From an uncultured Anaerolineae bacterium (GTDB lineage: Bacteria > Chloroflexota > Anaerolineae > Promineifilales > Promineifilaceae), in contig CAJQMR010000015.1 in assembly GCA_905479495.1 (NCBI GenBank), positions 33,606-97,605 of the forward strand: 64,000 nt of DNA. The letters are read 5' to 3'. A program made the position numbers and the translations under genes. This document shows, one piece after another, positions 50,869-59,532 of the stretch. Every line of letters starts with the position of its first letter. Position 1 is the first letter of the stretch. A model generated the notes under the pieces. That model did not search any database. It had not been told where the DNA came from and saw only the letters and a list, made by a program, of their open reading frames with translations.

Positions 50869-51861
50869 ATGAAGTACAAAAGTGTGGTTGTTACCCGGCG
50901 AGGCGGTTTGGAAGCGGTGCAAATTGTGGAAAATGAGCTGCACCCACCAGCACAAGGGGAAGCACGGATTCGCATTCTGGCGACACCCGTGTGTCAGGAT
51001 GATATTGCTATTCGTATCGGCAATCGGCCGTTTTTGAGGAAGCCGCCCTTTGTGCCCGGTTATGCTTTTATCGGCACAGTGGAAGCGATTGGCGAGAACG
51101 TTACCGACGTGGCTATCGGTGACCGCGTGGCGGCACTGACGCAGTTTGGCAGCCATGCGGAGGTCATTTATTGGAAAGCAAGCAAACTGGTTCATGTTCC
51201 TGACTCCCTCAACATGGCCGAGGCGGTGACGTTGCTCCTGAATTACCTGGTTGCCTACCAGATCTTGCATCGCGTGGCACAGGTCAAAGCGGGAGATAAA
51301 GTGCTTATTGTTGGTGCCAGCGGTGGGGTAGGAACCGCCTTCCTGCAGCTAGGCCAGCTGGCCGGGCTAAAAATGTATGGGCTCGCTTCTGTCAGCAAGC
51401 ATGCGCTCCTGGCAGAGTACGGTGCCACGCCTATCGACTACCGAACGCAAGATTTTGTGGCGGTGATCCGGCATGCAGAACCGGACGGCCTGAACTTCGT
51501 GTTTAACGGAATGGGCGAGGAGTATTTTGAGCGTGGCTTAGCCTTGTTGCAGCGCGGTGGGGCATTGATTCACTATGGGGCACCGCAAAGTTTTGCTCAC
51601 TTTCTGCTCTTGGTAAGTAAATTGCTTGTGCACAATGTGTGGCCCAACGGCAAAAAGATCGAAGGCTACGGTACCCACCGGCTAGGGGTTGAGCTGTTCA
51701 AGGAAGATTGGCAAAAATTGTTTGCGCTTTTGGCAGAGGGCCAGATTAATCCGCTAGTTGTGCAAACATTTCCCATTTTGGAAGCAATGAAAGCGTATGA
51801 GTTGTTAGAAAGTGGCAAGGTGGCTGGAAACTTAGTCTTGCTGGCACCGGAGTTGTTGTAA
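50869..51861 (+). CDS. Zinc-independent MDR/quinone-oxidoreductase-like dehydrogenase
   Basis: 330 residues of the medium-chain dehydrogenase/reductase superfamily. GroES-like part with FVPGYAFIGTVEAIG and GDRVAAL, Rossmann NADPH site VLIVGASGGVGTAFLQLGQL, and the catalytic-cleft segment LVAYQIL. Zinc ligands are not apparent, so quinone-oxidoreductase-type chemistry is likely. AAGGAG six bases before ATG 50869. Stop TAA overlaps the next ATG (TAATG), tying it to the small companion protein. Confidence 0.88.
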   Translation: MKYKSVVVTRRGGLEAVQIVENELHPPAQGEARIRILATPVCQDDIAIRIGNRPFLRKPPFVPGYAFIGTVEAIGENVTDVAIGDRVAALTQFGSHAEVIYWKASKLVHVPDSLNMAEAVTLLLNYLVAYQILHRVAQVKAGDKVLIVGASGGVGTAFLQLGQLAGLKMYGLASVSKHALLAEYGATPIDYRTQDFVAVIRHAEPDGLNFVFNGMGEEYFERGLALLQRGGALIHYGAPQSFAHFLLLVSKLLVHNVWPNGKKIEGYGTHRLGVELFKEDWQKLFALLAEGQINPLVVQTFPILEAMKAYELLESGKVAGNLVLLAPELL

Positions 51862-52076
51862 TGGACGATCTGCACGTTTATGAGATCCGGGTTGAAGGCC
51901 ATTTGTCGGATCGCTGGTCTGATTGGTTTGCTGGGCTGGCGATCCACCATGACCTGAGCGATGAAACGATTTTGAAGGGTGTGCTGGCTGATCAGGCGGC
52001 TTTGTTTGGCGTACTGACAAAAATCCAGACGCTTAATCTGACCTTGATTTCGGTGAACAGAGTGTTGTTGCCTTGA
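51861..52076 (+). CDS. Small WSDWF-type companion protein
   Basis: 71 residues: YEIRVEGHLSDRWSDWFAGLAI, DETILKGVLADQAALFGVL, LNLTLISVNRV. I have a sense of this as a short family found beside MalT-like regulators in related bacteria (VDQAALHGLL-type core), with no known function. It shares one base with the dehydrogenase stop. A second, diverged copy is at 55049 after the second regulator. Confidence 0.72.
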   Translation: MDDLHVYEIRVEGHLSDRWSDWFAGLAIHHDLSDETILKGVLADQAALFGVLTKIQTLNLTLISVNRVLLP

Positions 52077-52169
52077 AGGTTTGTTTTTTAGCCTTGCATT
52101 TCGTTTTTTGCGGCCTGTGTTAAACTAAGCGCGATTGGCATACCGTTAGCTGAGTTTTGAAAAAGAGAT

Positions 52170-54929
52170 GTGCTGAAATCTAATCTGCTGGCAACCAAAT
52201 TACATCGACCGGCCCTACCGACTCAGTGGGTGGAACGGCCGTATCTCACCCAACGACTCCAAGAAGGGCTGGCGCTAAATCGGCAGCTCACCCTCGTCTC
52301 TGCCCCTGCTGGCTTTGGCAAAACCACCTGCATTAGCGAATGGCTCAATGTGCTGCCCCATTACCTGGTTGCCTGGCTGTCGCTGGATGCTGCCGACAAT
52401 GATCCTGGTCGCTTTTTTGCCTATTTTACGGCTGCTTTGCAAACCGTGGATGTGCTTTTAGGCCAGGAGCTTTCTGGTGTCTTGCAGTCGGGGCAGCTAC
52501 CCGCTGCCGAAATGGTCGGGGCCAGCCTCATCAACGACATCCTCAGCATAGAAAAACAGGTTTTACTGATTTTGGATGACTTTCATCTGATTCAGGACGC
52601 ATTTGTTTTGCAGGTTTTAGAAACGATCCTCACCAACCAGCCGCCCCCGCTGCATTTGGTCTTGATCAGCCGCGAAGATCCACCGCTGCCATTGGCGCGA
52701 TTGCGGGCCAACAACCAACTCACGGAGATTCGCGCCAAAGATTTGCGCTTTACCAATCAGGATGCGGCCCATTTTTTGAATGACGTGTTGACTCTTTCTC
52801 TCTCAGCTGCAGATGTGGACGCGTTGGAGGCCAAAACCGAAGGTTGGATTGTGGGGCTTCAGCTGGCTGGGCTCTCCATGCGCGACCGGACCGATCCTTC
52901 GGATTTCATTGCTGCGTTGAGTGGCAGCCATCGCACTATTTTGGACTATCTCACGGAGCAGGTGCTCAGCCAGCAGCCGGACGAGATTCAACATTTTTTA
53001 CTCCAGACCTCGATTTTAGATAAGTTCAACAGTGAATTGTGTGATGCGGTGACCGGAAGGAAAGACGGCCGTTTCCTCCTGGAACAACTCTTCAACGCCA
53101 ACCTCTTCCTCATTTCTTTGGACGATGCACAGCAATGGTTCCGCTACCATCACCTGTTTGCTGATTTACTGCGTGACCGGCAAGCTGCGTTGGGTAAGGC
53201 GGCAACGGCCGTTCTGCATCAGCGTGCCAGCCAGTGGTATGCCCAGGAAAAGATGATCAATGAGGCGATGCACCATGCGCTGGCAGCGGGAGATTTTGAA
53301 ACGGCCGTTGCTCTGCTGGAAGATCACGCTTTGCACCTGATTATGCAGGGGTATGTGAAGACGGTTAACGGCTGGGTGGAAGCGATTCCTGAACAGTGGC
53401 GCTCGCAAAGCCACAGAACCAACCTGGCGTTTGCCTGGATGCATTTGCTACGCGGGGCTTATTCGCAGGCCGAACCCTACTTGGCGCAGTTGGAAAGTGC
53501 ATTTTCAGGCGCTCCGGTAGCAGAAGATGCCGAACGATCGGTTCGGGCTGAATGGCTGGTGATGCGGTCATTGCTGCTGAACATGGCAGGGAAACCAGAG
53601 GAAAGCCTTGTTTTGGTGGGCGAGGCGTTGGCCACTGTGCCTAAGCAAGATAGTCGGGTGGGCAGCCTGGCCTATTTTGGGTTGGCCAGCGCCCATCAGG
53701 CGATGGAAAAATACGAATCGGCGGCGGACGCTTACCAAAAAGCGATTCAGTACGGCCAGGTGGCAGATAACCGCATTGCCGAAATGCTCAGTGTGTCTGG
53801 TTTGGCGATGATGGCTTTTGAACGCGGTCAGCTGCATCTGGCTTACGAAATTGTTGCGCCGGTTAGTGATCGGCTTGAACAGGCGGGGGCGCTGTCGCCC
53901 ATCACCACCGTTGTGTACGGTATTCTGGGCGAGATTTATTATCAATGGTACGAGATCCAAGAGGCGCGAGAGCAATTCCAGCGTGCCCTGGTGCTGAGCA
54001 CGCTGGGCGGTTACAAATCGGGCATGGTGAACTGCCGGGTCTTGCTTTCACGTCTGGCCCAACTTGAAGGTGATCAGGAGACGTCGGCTAACAAAATTAA
54101 AGAAGCTGCGACTTTGATGCAAATGGAAGTGCCTGATTACGTTCGGCAAGAAGTTGCTGCCCAGCAGGTTTGCGTCTATCTTGCCCAAGATCGGGCTGCG
54201 GCTGCCCAATCGGTTTTGCATGGGTTAGGGTTTTCTTTTGCCGAGCGGTTTGCATTTCCGGCGCTGCCTGCGGACCAGACGTTATCTTACTCGCCGGGCT
54301 TGCTGTACAACAGCAGCCTGCGTCTTTTGCTTTACAAAGCCCAGACCGAACGCGATTTAACGCATTTGAATCCTGGCATTGAGTTGGCGAGTCAGTTGAT
54401 TGATCGGGCACGGCTGGGACGGGCAACGGCCGTTGCCCTGGAAGCCCTTTTGCTGCGCGCCCAACTGCAGGCCGTGTTGGGGAATCATCGTGCCAGCCAG
54501 CTGGACTACCGCAGTGCCCTGGAATTGGCCGCACCGGAAGGGTTCATCGGCGTGTTTGTGGAACAGGGCCAGCCTGTGGCCGAAGCGCTGGCTCACTTGG
54601 CCCGACAGCATCAGCTGGACGGTATCCAACCCGCTTACGTGGAGCGCCTGCTGGCCGCTTTTGCCGATCAGCCAGCCATCGGCAGCGAACATGGCGCGGC
54701 TGCTTTCAAGCCGGCAACTTCCAGCGAGATGTTGACCGATCCCCTGACTGAGCGAGAGTTGGAAGTTTTGGGTTTGATGGCTGAAGGTTTGAAGTATAAA
54801 GAAATTGCGGCCAAGCTCATCGTTTCTGTGAATACGGTGCGGTACCATGTCAAAGCGATTTACAGCAAGCTTCAGGTGAATAACCGTACCCAAGCCATCG
54901 AAATGGCTCGCCAACACCACCTCCTGTAA
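52170..54929 (+). CDS. Large MalT-like LuxR-family transcriptional regulator (second copy)
   Basis: 919 residues, same architecture as the protein at 47502: Walker A SAPAGFGKTTCISEW, Walker B VLLILDDFH, EDPPLPLARLRANNQLTEIR, EGWIVGLQLAGLS, TPR-like region and a C-terminal LuxR helix-turn-helix (LTERELEVLGLMAEGLKYKE, then VNTVRYHVKAIYSKLQVNNRTQA). The start is GTG 52170; an out-of-frame ATG overlaps it. Sequence beyond residue ~40 diverges from the first copy, so they may sense different signals. A good terminator follows at 54971. Confidence 0.92.
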   Translation: MLKSNLLATKLHRPALPTQWVERPYLTQRLQEGLALNRQLTLVSAPAGFGKTTCISEWLNVLPHYLVAWLSLDAADNDPGRFFAYFTAALQTVDVLLGQELSGVLQSGQLPAAEMVGASLINDILSIEKQVLLILDDFHLIQDAFVLQVLETILTNQPPPLHLVLISREDPPLPLARLRANNQLTEIRAKDLRFTNQDAAHFLNDVLTLSLSAADVDALEAKTEGWIVGLQLAGLSMRDRTDPSDFIAALSGSHRTILDYLTEQVLSQQPDEIQHFLLQTSILDKFNSELCDAVTGRKDGRFLLEQLFNANLFLISLDDAQQWFRYHHLFADLLRDRQAALGKAATAVLHQRASQWYAQEKMINEAMHHALAAGDFETAVALLEDHALHLIMQGYVKTVNGWVEAIPEQWRSQSHRTNLAFAWMHLLRGAYSQAEPYLAQLESAFSGAPVAEDAERSVRAEWLVMRSLLLNMAGKPEESLVLVGEALATVPKQDSRVGSLAYFGLASAHQAMEKYESAADAYQKAIQYGQVADNRIAEMLSVSGLAMMAFERGQLHLAYEIVAPVSDRLEQAGALSPITTVVYGILGEIYYQWYEIQEAREQFQRALVLSTLGGYKSGMVNCRVLLSRLAQLEGDQETSANKIKEAATLMQMEVPDYVRQEVAAQQVCVYLAQDRAAAAQSVLHGLGFSFAERFAFPALPADQTLSYSPGLLYNSSLRLLLYKAQTERDLTHLNPGIELASQLIDRARLGRATAVALEALLLRAQLQAVLGNHRASQLDYRSALELAAPEGFIGVFVEQGQPVAEALAHLARQHQLDGIQPAYVERLLAAFADQPAIGSEHGAAAFKPATSSEMLTDPLTERELEVLGLMAEGLKYKEIAAKLIVSVNTVRYHVKAIYSKLQVNNRTQAIEMARQHHLL

Positions 54930-54970
54930 ATACGCCTGCCTCAGCTGCCTAAAGCTACATATTTTTCCTG

Positions 54971-55006
54971 GCGCAGACTACATTTTTATGTGGTCTGCGC
55001 TTTTTT
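54971..55006 (+). terminator. Rho-independent terminator after the second LuxR gene
   Basis: GCGCAGACTACAT (54971-54983) and ATGTGGTCTGCGC (54988-55000) form a 13-bp stem with one G-U wobble and a TTTT loop, followed at once by TTTTTT (55001-55006). The clearest intrinsic terminator in the window, 42 bases after the regulator stop. Confidence 0.92.
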
Positions 55007-55048
55007 GTGTTGGGGTATGCTGCGGTTGTGGCTGAATAAGGAGCATCA

Positions 55049-55261
55049 ATGGACGACATTTGCACTTATCGTATCGAAGTGGAGGGGCGCATGAATGAAA
55101 ACGGCCGTAACAGCAGCAGCCCCCTGGAGATGGTGGTTTTACAGGCCGATGAGGCTGCTACGTTGTTCACGATCTGTACCGATCAATCAGGCGCTATTGG
55201 GTTGATCCGGTACCTGCATGGGCGAGGCTACGTGCTCTTATCTGTTGTCCGAGACTGCTAA
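55049..55261 (+). CDS. Small companion protein, diverged WSDWF-type paralogue
   Basis: 70 residues: MDDICTYRIEVEGRMNEN, VVLQADEAATLFTICTDQ, GAIGLIRYLHGRGYVLLSV. It aligns with the protein at 51861 at both ends (MDD-x-Y-x-I-x-VEG and L-x-SV) but has lost the WSDWF segment. AAGGAG five bases before ATG 55049. Same position relative to a MalT-like regulator suggests a linked role. Confidence 0.68.
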   Translation: MDDICTYRIEVEGRMNENGRNSSSPLEMVVLQADEAATLFTICTDQSGAIGLIRYLHGRGYVLLSVVRDC

Positions 55262-55293
55262 ATCTTTGATATTCTAAACAGCATGGATTAGTT

Positions 55294-55869
55294 ATGTTAA
55301 CTAAACTTTCAAATCGTTTTTATGCAGGCACACGAGGCTGGCTGATTGTACTGGTTTTTGTGGCGCTGGTTGTTTTTATGATGGTGACGCTGCCGGGGTT
55401 AACGGCCGTTTCCAACAACATAGAAGGGCTGGACACCATGTTCTTCTACACGCCAGAGGAGGCGTTTGCCAATGTAGCGGCTTACAGTGCCGAGGCACGT
55501 CAGACGTTAAATAGCTTCCATCTGACGGTCGATATTGTCAATCCGGTTCTTTATTCCGCTTTCTTGATCATGACGATATCTTGGCTGTTCCAGCACGGCT
55601 TTGCGCCTGAAAGCAAGATGCGGCCGTTGAATGTCATCCCACTGGGCGCGCTGCTCTTTGACGTACTGGAAAACATCTTCATCACGATCATGATGTTAGT
55701 TTATCCGGCCCAACCCAGATGGGTCGCCTGGCTGGCCACCGCCAGCACAATGGCCAAGTTCAGCTTTATCTACGCCAGCCTGGCCCTGGTACTTGTTGGC
55801 CTGGCGGGCGCGATCATGCACAAATTCAACAAAAATGCGGCAGGAGAACCTGCTTCAGCGATCAAATAG
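55294..55869 (+). CDS. Hypothetical membrane protein
   Basis: 191 residues with four hydrophobic spans (GWLIVLVFVALVVFMMVTL; FHLTVDIVNPVLYSAFLIMT; VIPLGALLFDVLENIFITIM; FSFIYASLALVLVGLAGAIM) and a periplasmic-type loop after helix 1 (EGLDTMFFYTPEEAF). No family recognised. Thirty-two bases after the small companion gene; likely the same transcript. Weak ribosome site. Confidence 0.68.
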   Translation: MLTKLSNRFYAGTRGWLIVLVFVALVVFMMVTLPGLTAVSNNIEGLDTMFFYTPEEAFANVAAYSAEARQTLNSFHLTVDIVNPVLYSAFLIMTISWLFQHGFAPESKMRPLNVIPLGALLFDVLENIFITIMMLVYPAQPRWVAWLATASTMAKFSFIYASLALVLVGLAGAIMHKFNKNAAGEPASAIK

Positions 55870-55882
55870 TGAAAGTATCTAC

Positions 55883-55938
55883 AGGTGCGACGCACTTGCC
55901 CTCGTGTGAGGTTTAGGAAAAGAAAGTGCGTCGCACCT
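55883..55938. repeat. 15-bp perfect inverted repeat (GGTGCGACGCACTT type)
   Basis: AGGTGCGACGCACTT (55883-55897) pairs with AAGTGCGTCGCACCT (55924-55938) around a 26-base loop, between two membrane-protein genes. It is REP-like in composition and may stabilise or end the upstream transcript. Confidence 0.75.
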
Positions 55939-55960
55939 CTGAATAAGGAGGACTGTTCAC

Positions 55961-56653
55961 ATGAAGCAAGGCACATCAACGTTTGACAATCTGAATGCGA
56001 CTCGAGTTACAGCAACTGTGATTGGCGTGTTCTTCGGCTTATTTTCCGGGGTAAATCATGGCCTGTTTGAACTTTTGCAGGGCAACAAGCCGACCGATGG
56101 ATTTGTCATCCAGGCGATTGGGGAAGCACAGCGGTTCTGGCCGTTAGGCACGGAGGATGCCTTTACGCTCATTCCCAACTTCATGATTACCGGCATTGTG
56201 TCGATGATTGTGGGGGTGGCGATCATCATCTGGTCAATTTGGTACTTGCCGACGAAATACGGCCGTACCATCTTCCTTGGACTGTTCATTCTCAGCTTCC
56301 TGGTAGGTGGCGGAATGGGGCAGGTGTTCTTCTTTATTCCGGCCTGGGCCTTTGCCACGCGTATGGGCAAGCCGCTAACCTGGTGGCGCAAAGTATTGCC
56401 ACAACGCAGCTGGCCTTTCTTGTCCAAGCTCTGGCCGGTGATGCTTGTACTGGCAACCCTCGTCATGCTGATTGGGTTAGAGATGGCTATTTTTGGCTAT
56501 TTCCCTGGCCTGACAGAACCGGAAGTTATTCAGAACACCGCCCTGCTCTTCGTGCTGGCTTCGGCTCTTCTGTACGTCGTATCGTTCATCGCCGGATTTG
56601 GTCATGAACTAAACAGGCGGAACCGTGTTAACGCTGTCTCGTTTGCTTATTGA
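55961..56653 (+). CDS. Hypothetical multi-spanning membrane protein
   Basis: 230 residues with six hydrophobic spans. After a short soluble start: VTATVIGVFFGLFSGVNHG, a loop IGEAQRFWPLGTEDAFTLIP, then ITGIVSMIVGVAIIIWSIWY, FLGLFILSFLVGGGMGQVFF, VMLVLATLVMLIGLEMAIFG and LLFVLASALLYVVSFIAGFG. No family recognised. AAGGAGG (55944-55950) supports ATG 55961. Begins a tightly spaced group of four genes ending in an ABC transporter, all with strong ribosome sites. Confidence 0.7.
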   Translation: MKQGTSTFDNLNATRVTATVIGVFFGLFSGVNHGLFELLQGNKPTDGFVIQAIGEAQRFWPLGTEDAFTLIPNFMITGIVSMIVGVAIIIWSIWYLPTKYGRTIFLGLFILSFLVGGGMGQVFFFIPAWAFATRMGKPLTWWRKVLPQRSWPFLSKLWPVMLVLATLVMLIGLEMAIFGYFPGLTEPEVIQNTALLFVLASALLYVVSFIAGFGHELNRRNRVNAVSFAY

Positions 56654-56679
56654 TTTAAAGAACCGTTGGAGGAAATCTT

Positions 56680-57084
56680 ATGGCTCGAATCATTTTTGGT
56701 GTCTTTATTGTGCTGCATGGCTTGGTGCATTTGCTCTACTTTGGCCAAAGCCAGCGTCTGTTTGAACTGCAACCGGGCATGGTTTGGCCGGATGGCTCGT
56801 GGTTGTTTGCCAGGGTGCTTGACGTAGCGGGCAATCGCGTGCTGGCGACACTCTTTTTAGTCTGGGCTGCAATTGGTTTTGTGGCCGCAGGTGTTGGGAT
56901 TTTTGCCGGGCAATCCTGGTTCCGGCCCGTACTGGCGGGTACGGCCGCTTTTTCATCATTCATTTACATTTTTTTTTGGGATGGTGGCTGGCAAAATCTG
57001 GATGACAAGGGTGGTGTGGGGCTGCTGATTAATATGGCAATTTTAACGGCCGTTCTCATCTTCCATTGGCCCCAAATTGAGTAA
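56680..57084 (+). CDS. Hypothetical four-helix membrane protein
   Basis: 134 residues. Helices at IIFGVFIVLHGLVHLLYFG, VLATLFLVWAAIGFVAAGV, PVLAGTAAFSSFIYIFFW and LLINMAILTAVLIFHWPQI. The N-terminal HGLVHL motif and overall size recall DoxX-like proteins, but I do not press this. GGAGG before ATG 56680, 26 bases after the previous stop. Probably functions with the adjacent transporter. Confidence 0.68.
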   Translation: MARIIFGVFIVLHGLVHLLYFGQSQRLFELQPGMVWPDGSWLFARVLDVAGNRVLATLFLVWAAIGFVAAGVGIFAGQSWFRPVLAGTAAFSSFIYIFFWDGGWQNLDDKGGVGLLINMAILTAVLIFHWPQIE

Positions 57085-57101
57085 CAAAACAGGAGGTACA
57101 A

Positions 57102-58046
57102 ATGACTGTTTCCCCAAATGGATCCTGTGACTTTGTGATTCAGGTGCAAAATCTGATGAAATCATATGGCAAAGTTACGGCCGTTGCCAACCTGAGCTTT
57201 AACGTACACAAAGGCGAAATCTTTGGCTTTCTTGGCCCCAACGGCGCTGGCAAAACAACTACCTTGAGCATTCTGGAAGGGCTGCAAAAGGCAGACAGCG
57301 GCCAGGTCACCGTATTGGGCATGGATATCAACACGCAGGCCAAAGCGATCAAGCAGCAAATTGGCGTGCAGCTGCAAAGCACCAGCTTGCTGCCTGATTT
57401 GACTGTGTGTGAGCAGGTACAGCTTTTTGGCCGGTTATACGGCCGTCAACCCACCAACAGCGAAATCATGCAGTTATTGCAGCGGGTGGGGTTAGGTGAG
57501 AAAACGGCCGTTTTCCCCGAAAAGCTAAGCGGTGGTCAGAAGCAGCGGCTGGCATTGGCGTTGGCCTTGATCAACCAGCCGGAGATCATCTTCCTGGATG
57601 AACCGACGACCGGCCTCGATCCCCAATCCCGGCATGTCCTGTGGGACATCATTCGCAGCTTACGTGATCGGGGCAAAACAATTGTCTTGACAACACACTA
57701 TATGGAAGAAGCCGAGACGTTATGCGACCGCGTGGGCATTATCGATCACGGTAAATTGGTGGCGTTGGACACGCCTGGCGCGCTCATTAACCGACTGGCT
57801 GGCGTGTCATCCATCACCACCTCAGCTATTTTGCCGTTCGATGGCCTCCAGACGCTGCCGTCCATTAGCCGCGTGCAGCGCAGCGGGACTCAGCTGCAAC
57901 TGCAAACCAAAGACGTGCCGACAACCTTGCGCACCATTCTAGACCTGGCTGAACAAAACGAACTCAGTTTGAACGACCTGCATATCAAGCAGCCAAACCT
58001 GGAAGACGTTTTTCTGAATTTAACCGGGCACGCCATTCGTGTCTGA
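57102..58046 (+). CDS. ABC transporter ATP-binding protein (DrrA-like)
   Basis: 314 residues. Walker A GFLGPNGAGKTTTLSILEGL, Q-loop IGVQLQSTSL, signature LSGGQKQRLALALAL, Walker B IIFLDEPTTGLDPQ, switch His in VLTTHYMEEAETLCDRV, and a C-terminal ~90-residue regulatory part. Energises the ABC-2 permease encoded next. AGGAGG before ATG 57102; 14 bases separate the two genes. In drug- or lipid-efflux ABC-2 systems this arrangement is standard. Confidence 0.95.
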   Translation: MTVSPNGSCDFVIQVQNLMKSYGKVTAVANLSFNVHKGEIFGFLGPNGAGKTTTLSILEGLQKADSGQVTVLGMDINTQAKAIKQQIGVQLQSTSLLPDLTVCEQVQLFGRLYGRQPTNSEIMQLLQRVGLGEKTAVFPEKLSGGQKQRLALALALINQPEIIFLDEPTTGLDPQSRHVLWDIIRSLRDRGKTIVLTTHYMEEAETLCDRVGIIDHGKLVALDTPGALINRLAGVSSITTSAILPFDGLQTLPSISRVQRSGTQLQLQTKDVPTTLRTILDLAEQNELSLNDLHIKQPNLEDVFLNLTGHAIRV

Positions 58047-58060
58047 ACGAGGAGGAACTA

Positions 58061-58831
58061 ATGAATATCGCGCAGCCAATTGACACTGTTCAGCCGTCAA
58101 AGGCACAAAAGCCAACCTGGCAGTTTGCTCTGGCGCTTTTACGGGCCAATCTACGCAATGTGAAGGCGTTGGCCATTACGCTGGGCATGCCGCTCTTCAT
58201 GCTCTTTACCATCTGGGTCCCCTCGCTGGCTGGAGATGAGGAAAGCCAGGAATTGATGCAGCTGCTTTTTCCAGCCATAATTTTGCTCAGCGTGATTATG
58301 CCAGGTCTCACCCAGGCCACGCGCCTGACACGCTGGCGTGAACAGCGCATTTTTCAGCGGCTGGCACTGACGCCGGTGCCGCTGGCTAATCTGATGGTTG
58401 GCACGGCATTCATGCAGATCATTATTGGCGTGGGCCAAGGAATGTTGATGCTGCTGTTTGGTATCTTTTTTGTGGGACTGGCGTTGAGCTGGAAGAGTGT
58501 CTTGCTGGTATTGGTAGCCATGATGCTGGCCGGAGCCACGTTCATCGCCTTTGGCTCGCTGATCGCTGCTTTTAGCCGCAAATCAGACATCGCTGGCTAC
58601 GTTTTCTTCTTCACCATCATGCCTCTTACATTTCTAGCCAGCTTTCCTCCTGAGATGATGCCCGATGCACTCAACGCCGTGACGCCCTGGCTGCCCACCG
58701 CAATGGCTCTTGAACTGATTGGCCCATTGTTTTTGAGTAATCACCTTTCTGATGGCGCGTTGTGGGCTGGTTTGGGATTGTTCGTTTACACGATGCTTTT
58801 TACGGCCGTTAGCACCAAAAAGTTCCGCTGA
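58061..58831 (+). CDS. ABC-2 type permease (DrrB-like)
   Basis: 256 residues, six hydrophobic spans. Features of ABC-2 permeases: cytoplasmic N-terminus, LTRWREQRIFQRLALTPVPLANLM between helices 2 and 3 (the coupling element), AGATFIAFGSLIAAFSRKSD, and FFTIMPLTFLASFPPEMMPDAL before the last pair. GAGGAGG before ATG 58061. Partner of the upstream ATPase; probably exports a hydrophobic compound or a lipid. Confidence 0.92.
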   Translation: MNIAQPIDTVQPSKAQKPTWQFALALLRANLRNVKALAITLGMPLFMLFTIWVPSLAGDEESQELMQLLFPAIILLSVIMPGLTQATRLTRWREQRIFQRLALTPVPLANLMVGTAFMQIIIGVGQGMLMLLFGIFFVGLALSWKSVLLVLVAMMLAGATFIAFGSLIAAFSRKSDIAGYVFFFTIMPLTFLASFPPEMMPDALNAVTPWLPTAMALELIGPLFLSNHLSDGALWAGLGLFVYTMLFTAVSTKKFR

Positions 58832-58845
58832 GAAGTGTAGTACAT

Positions 58846-58904
58846 CATTTCCCCGGAAACTCCACTCTAGCTTCTTCATTCATTTGAAAGTTTCCGGGGA
58901 AATG
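58846..58904. repeat. 16-bp perfect inverted repeat after the permease gene
   Basis: CATTTCCCCGGAAACT (58846-58861) pairs exactly with AGTTTCCGGGGAAATG (58889-58904) around a 27-base loop. Terminator or REP-like element between the transporter and the ferritin-like gene. Confidence 0.78.
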
Positions 58905-58909
58905 TGGGG

Positions 58910-58927
58910 AAGTGATAAAAATCACTT
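58910..58927. promoter_or_regulatory. CRP/FNR-like dyad upstream of the ferritin-like gene
   Basis: AAGTGAT-AAAA-ATCACTT, a perfect 7-4-7 inverted repeat, 68 bases before ATG 58996. The form GTGAT-N4-ATCAC is typical of binding sites of CRP/FNR-family regulators. The regulator is not in this window. Confidence 0.6.
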
Positions 58928-58995
58928 GTCCGTTTGCGTCACTTCTTGGCATACTTGGTTTGTAAACACAACAATATTTTCCCCAAGGAGTGAAA

Positions 58996-59421
58996 ATGGA
59001 TAAGCAACAACTGATTGACAAGTTGAACGAAGATTTGGCCGGTGAATTTAGCGCCATCGTGCAATACATTACGTATGCTGCCAAAGCGACGGGCCCCTAC
59101 CGGCCACAGCTGGCTCAGTTTTTCCTGACCGAAGTAGCGGATGAACAGCTGCACGCCCAATTTTTAGCCAACAAAATTGTGGCCCTGGGCGGTGAGCCAA
59201 CCACCACGGCACGCCCTGTCCCGCCAGCCAAAAATAATCGTGAAATGCTAGAGGCTGTTCTAACTGCCGAGCTTCAGGCGGGCAAAGATTACACCCAGCG
59301 CGCCCAAGATGCCGAGGCATACGGCGACAAAGGGCTGGTTGTAGCCCTCGAAGATATGGTGCGGGATGAAATGGGTCATTCGGAGGAAACGGAGCGGATG
59401 CTGCGCGACTGGCCCCTTTAG
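58996..59421 (+). CDS. Ferritin-like/bacterioferritin-type protein
   Basis: 141 residues, four-helix bundle. QQLIDKLNEDLAGEFSAIVQYITYAA contains the first metal ligand (Glu) region; EVADEQLHAQFLANKI gives the E-x-x-H pair; LTAELQAGKDYTQRAQDAE and DEMGHSEETERML supply the later Glu and E-x-x-H. Ligands for a di-iron centre are in place, so iron storage or oxidation is likely. AAGGAG (58985-58990) five bases before ATG 58996. A CRP/FNR-like dyad in the leader suggests redox control. Confidence 0.85.
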   Translation: MDKQQLIDKLNEDLAGEFSAIVQYITYAAKATGPYRPQLAQFFLTEVADEQLHAQFLANKIVALGGEPTTTARPVPPAKNNREMLEAVLTAELQAGKDYTQRAQDAEAYGDKGLVVALEDMVRDEMGHSEETERMLRDWPL

Positions 59422-59457
59422 CGATAGAGAAGCATAGGACACAGATTTACGCAGATG

Positions 59458-59496
59458 AACACAGATTTTTATTCATTATCTGTGGAAATCTGTGTT
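59458..59496. repeat. AACACAGATTT inverted repeat between convergent genes
   Basis: AACACAGATTT (59458-59468) pairs with AAATCTGTGTT (59486-59496), 17-base loop; the flanks (ACACAGATTTACGCAGATG) repeat the same word. Another word-type hairpin in terminator position. Confidence 0.75.
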
Positions 59497-59532
59497 TATC
59501 TGTGTTCCATAAAAAAGGGTTTCGATCTGGAG

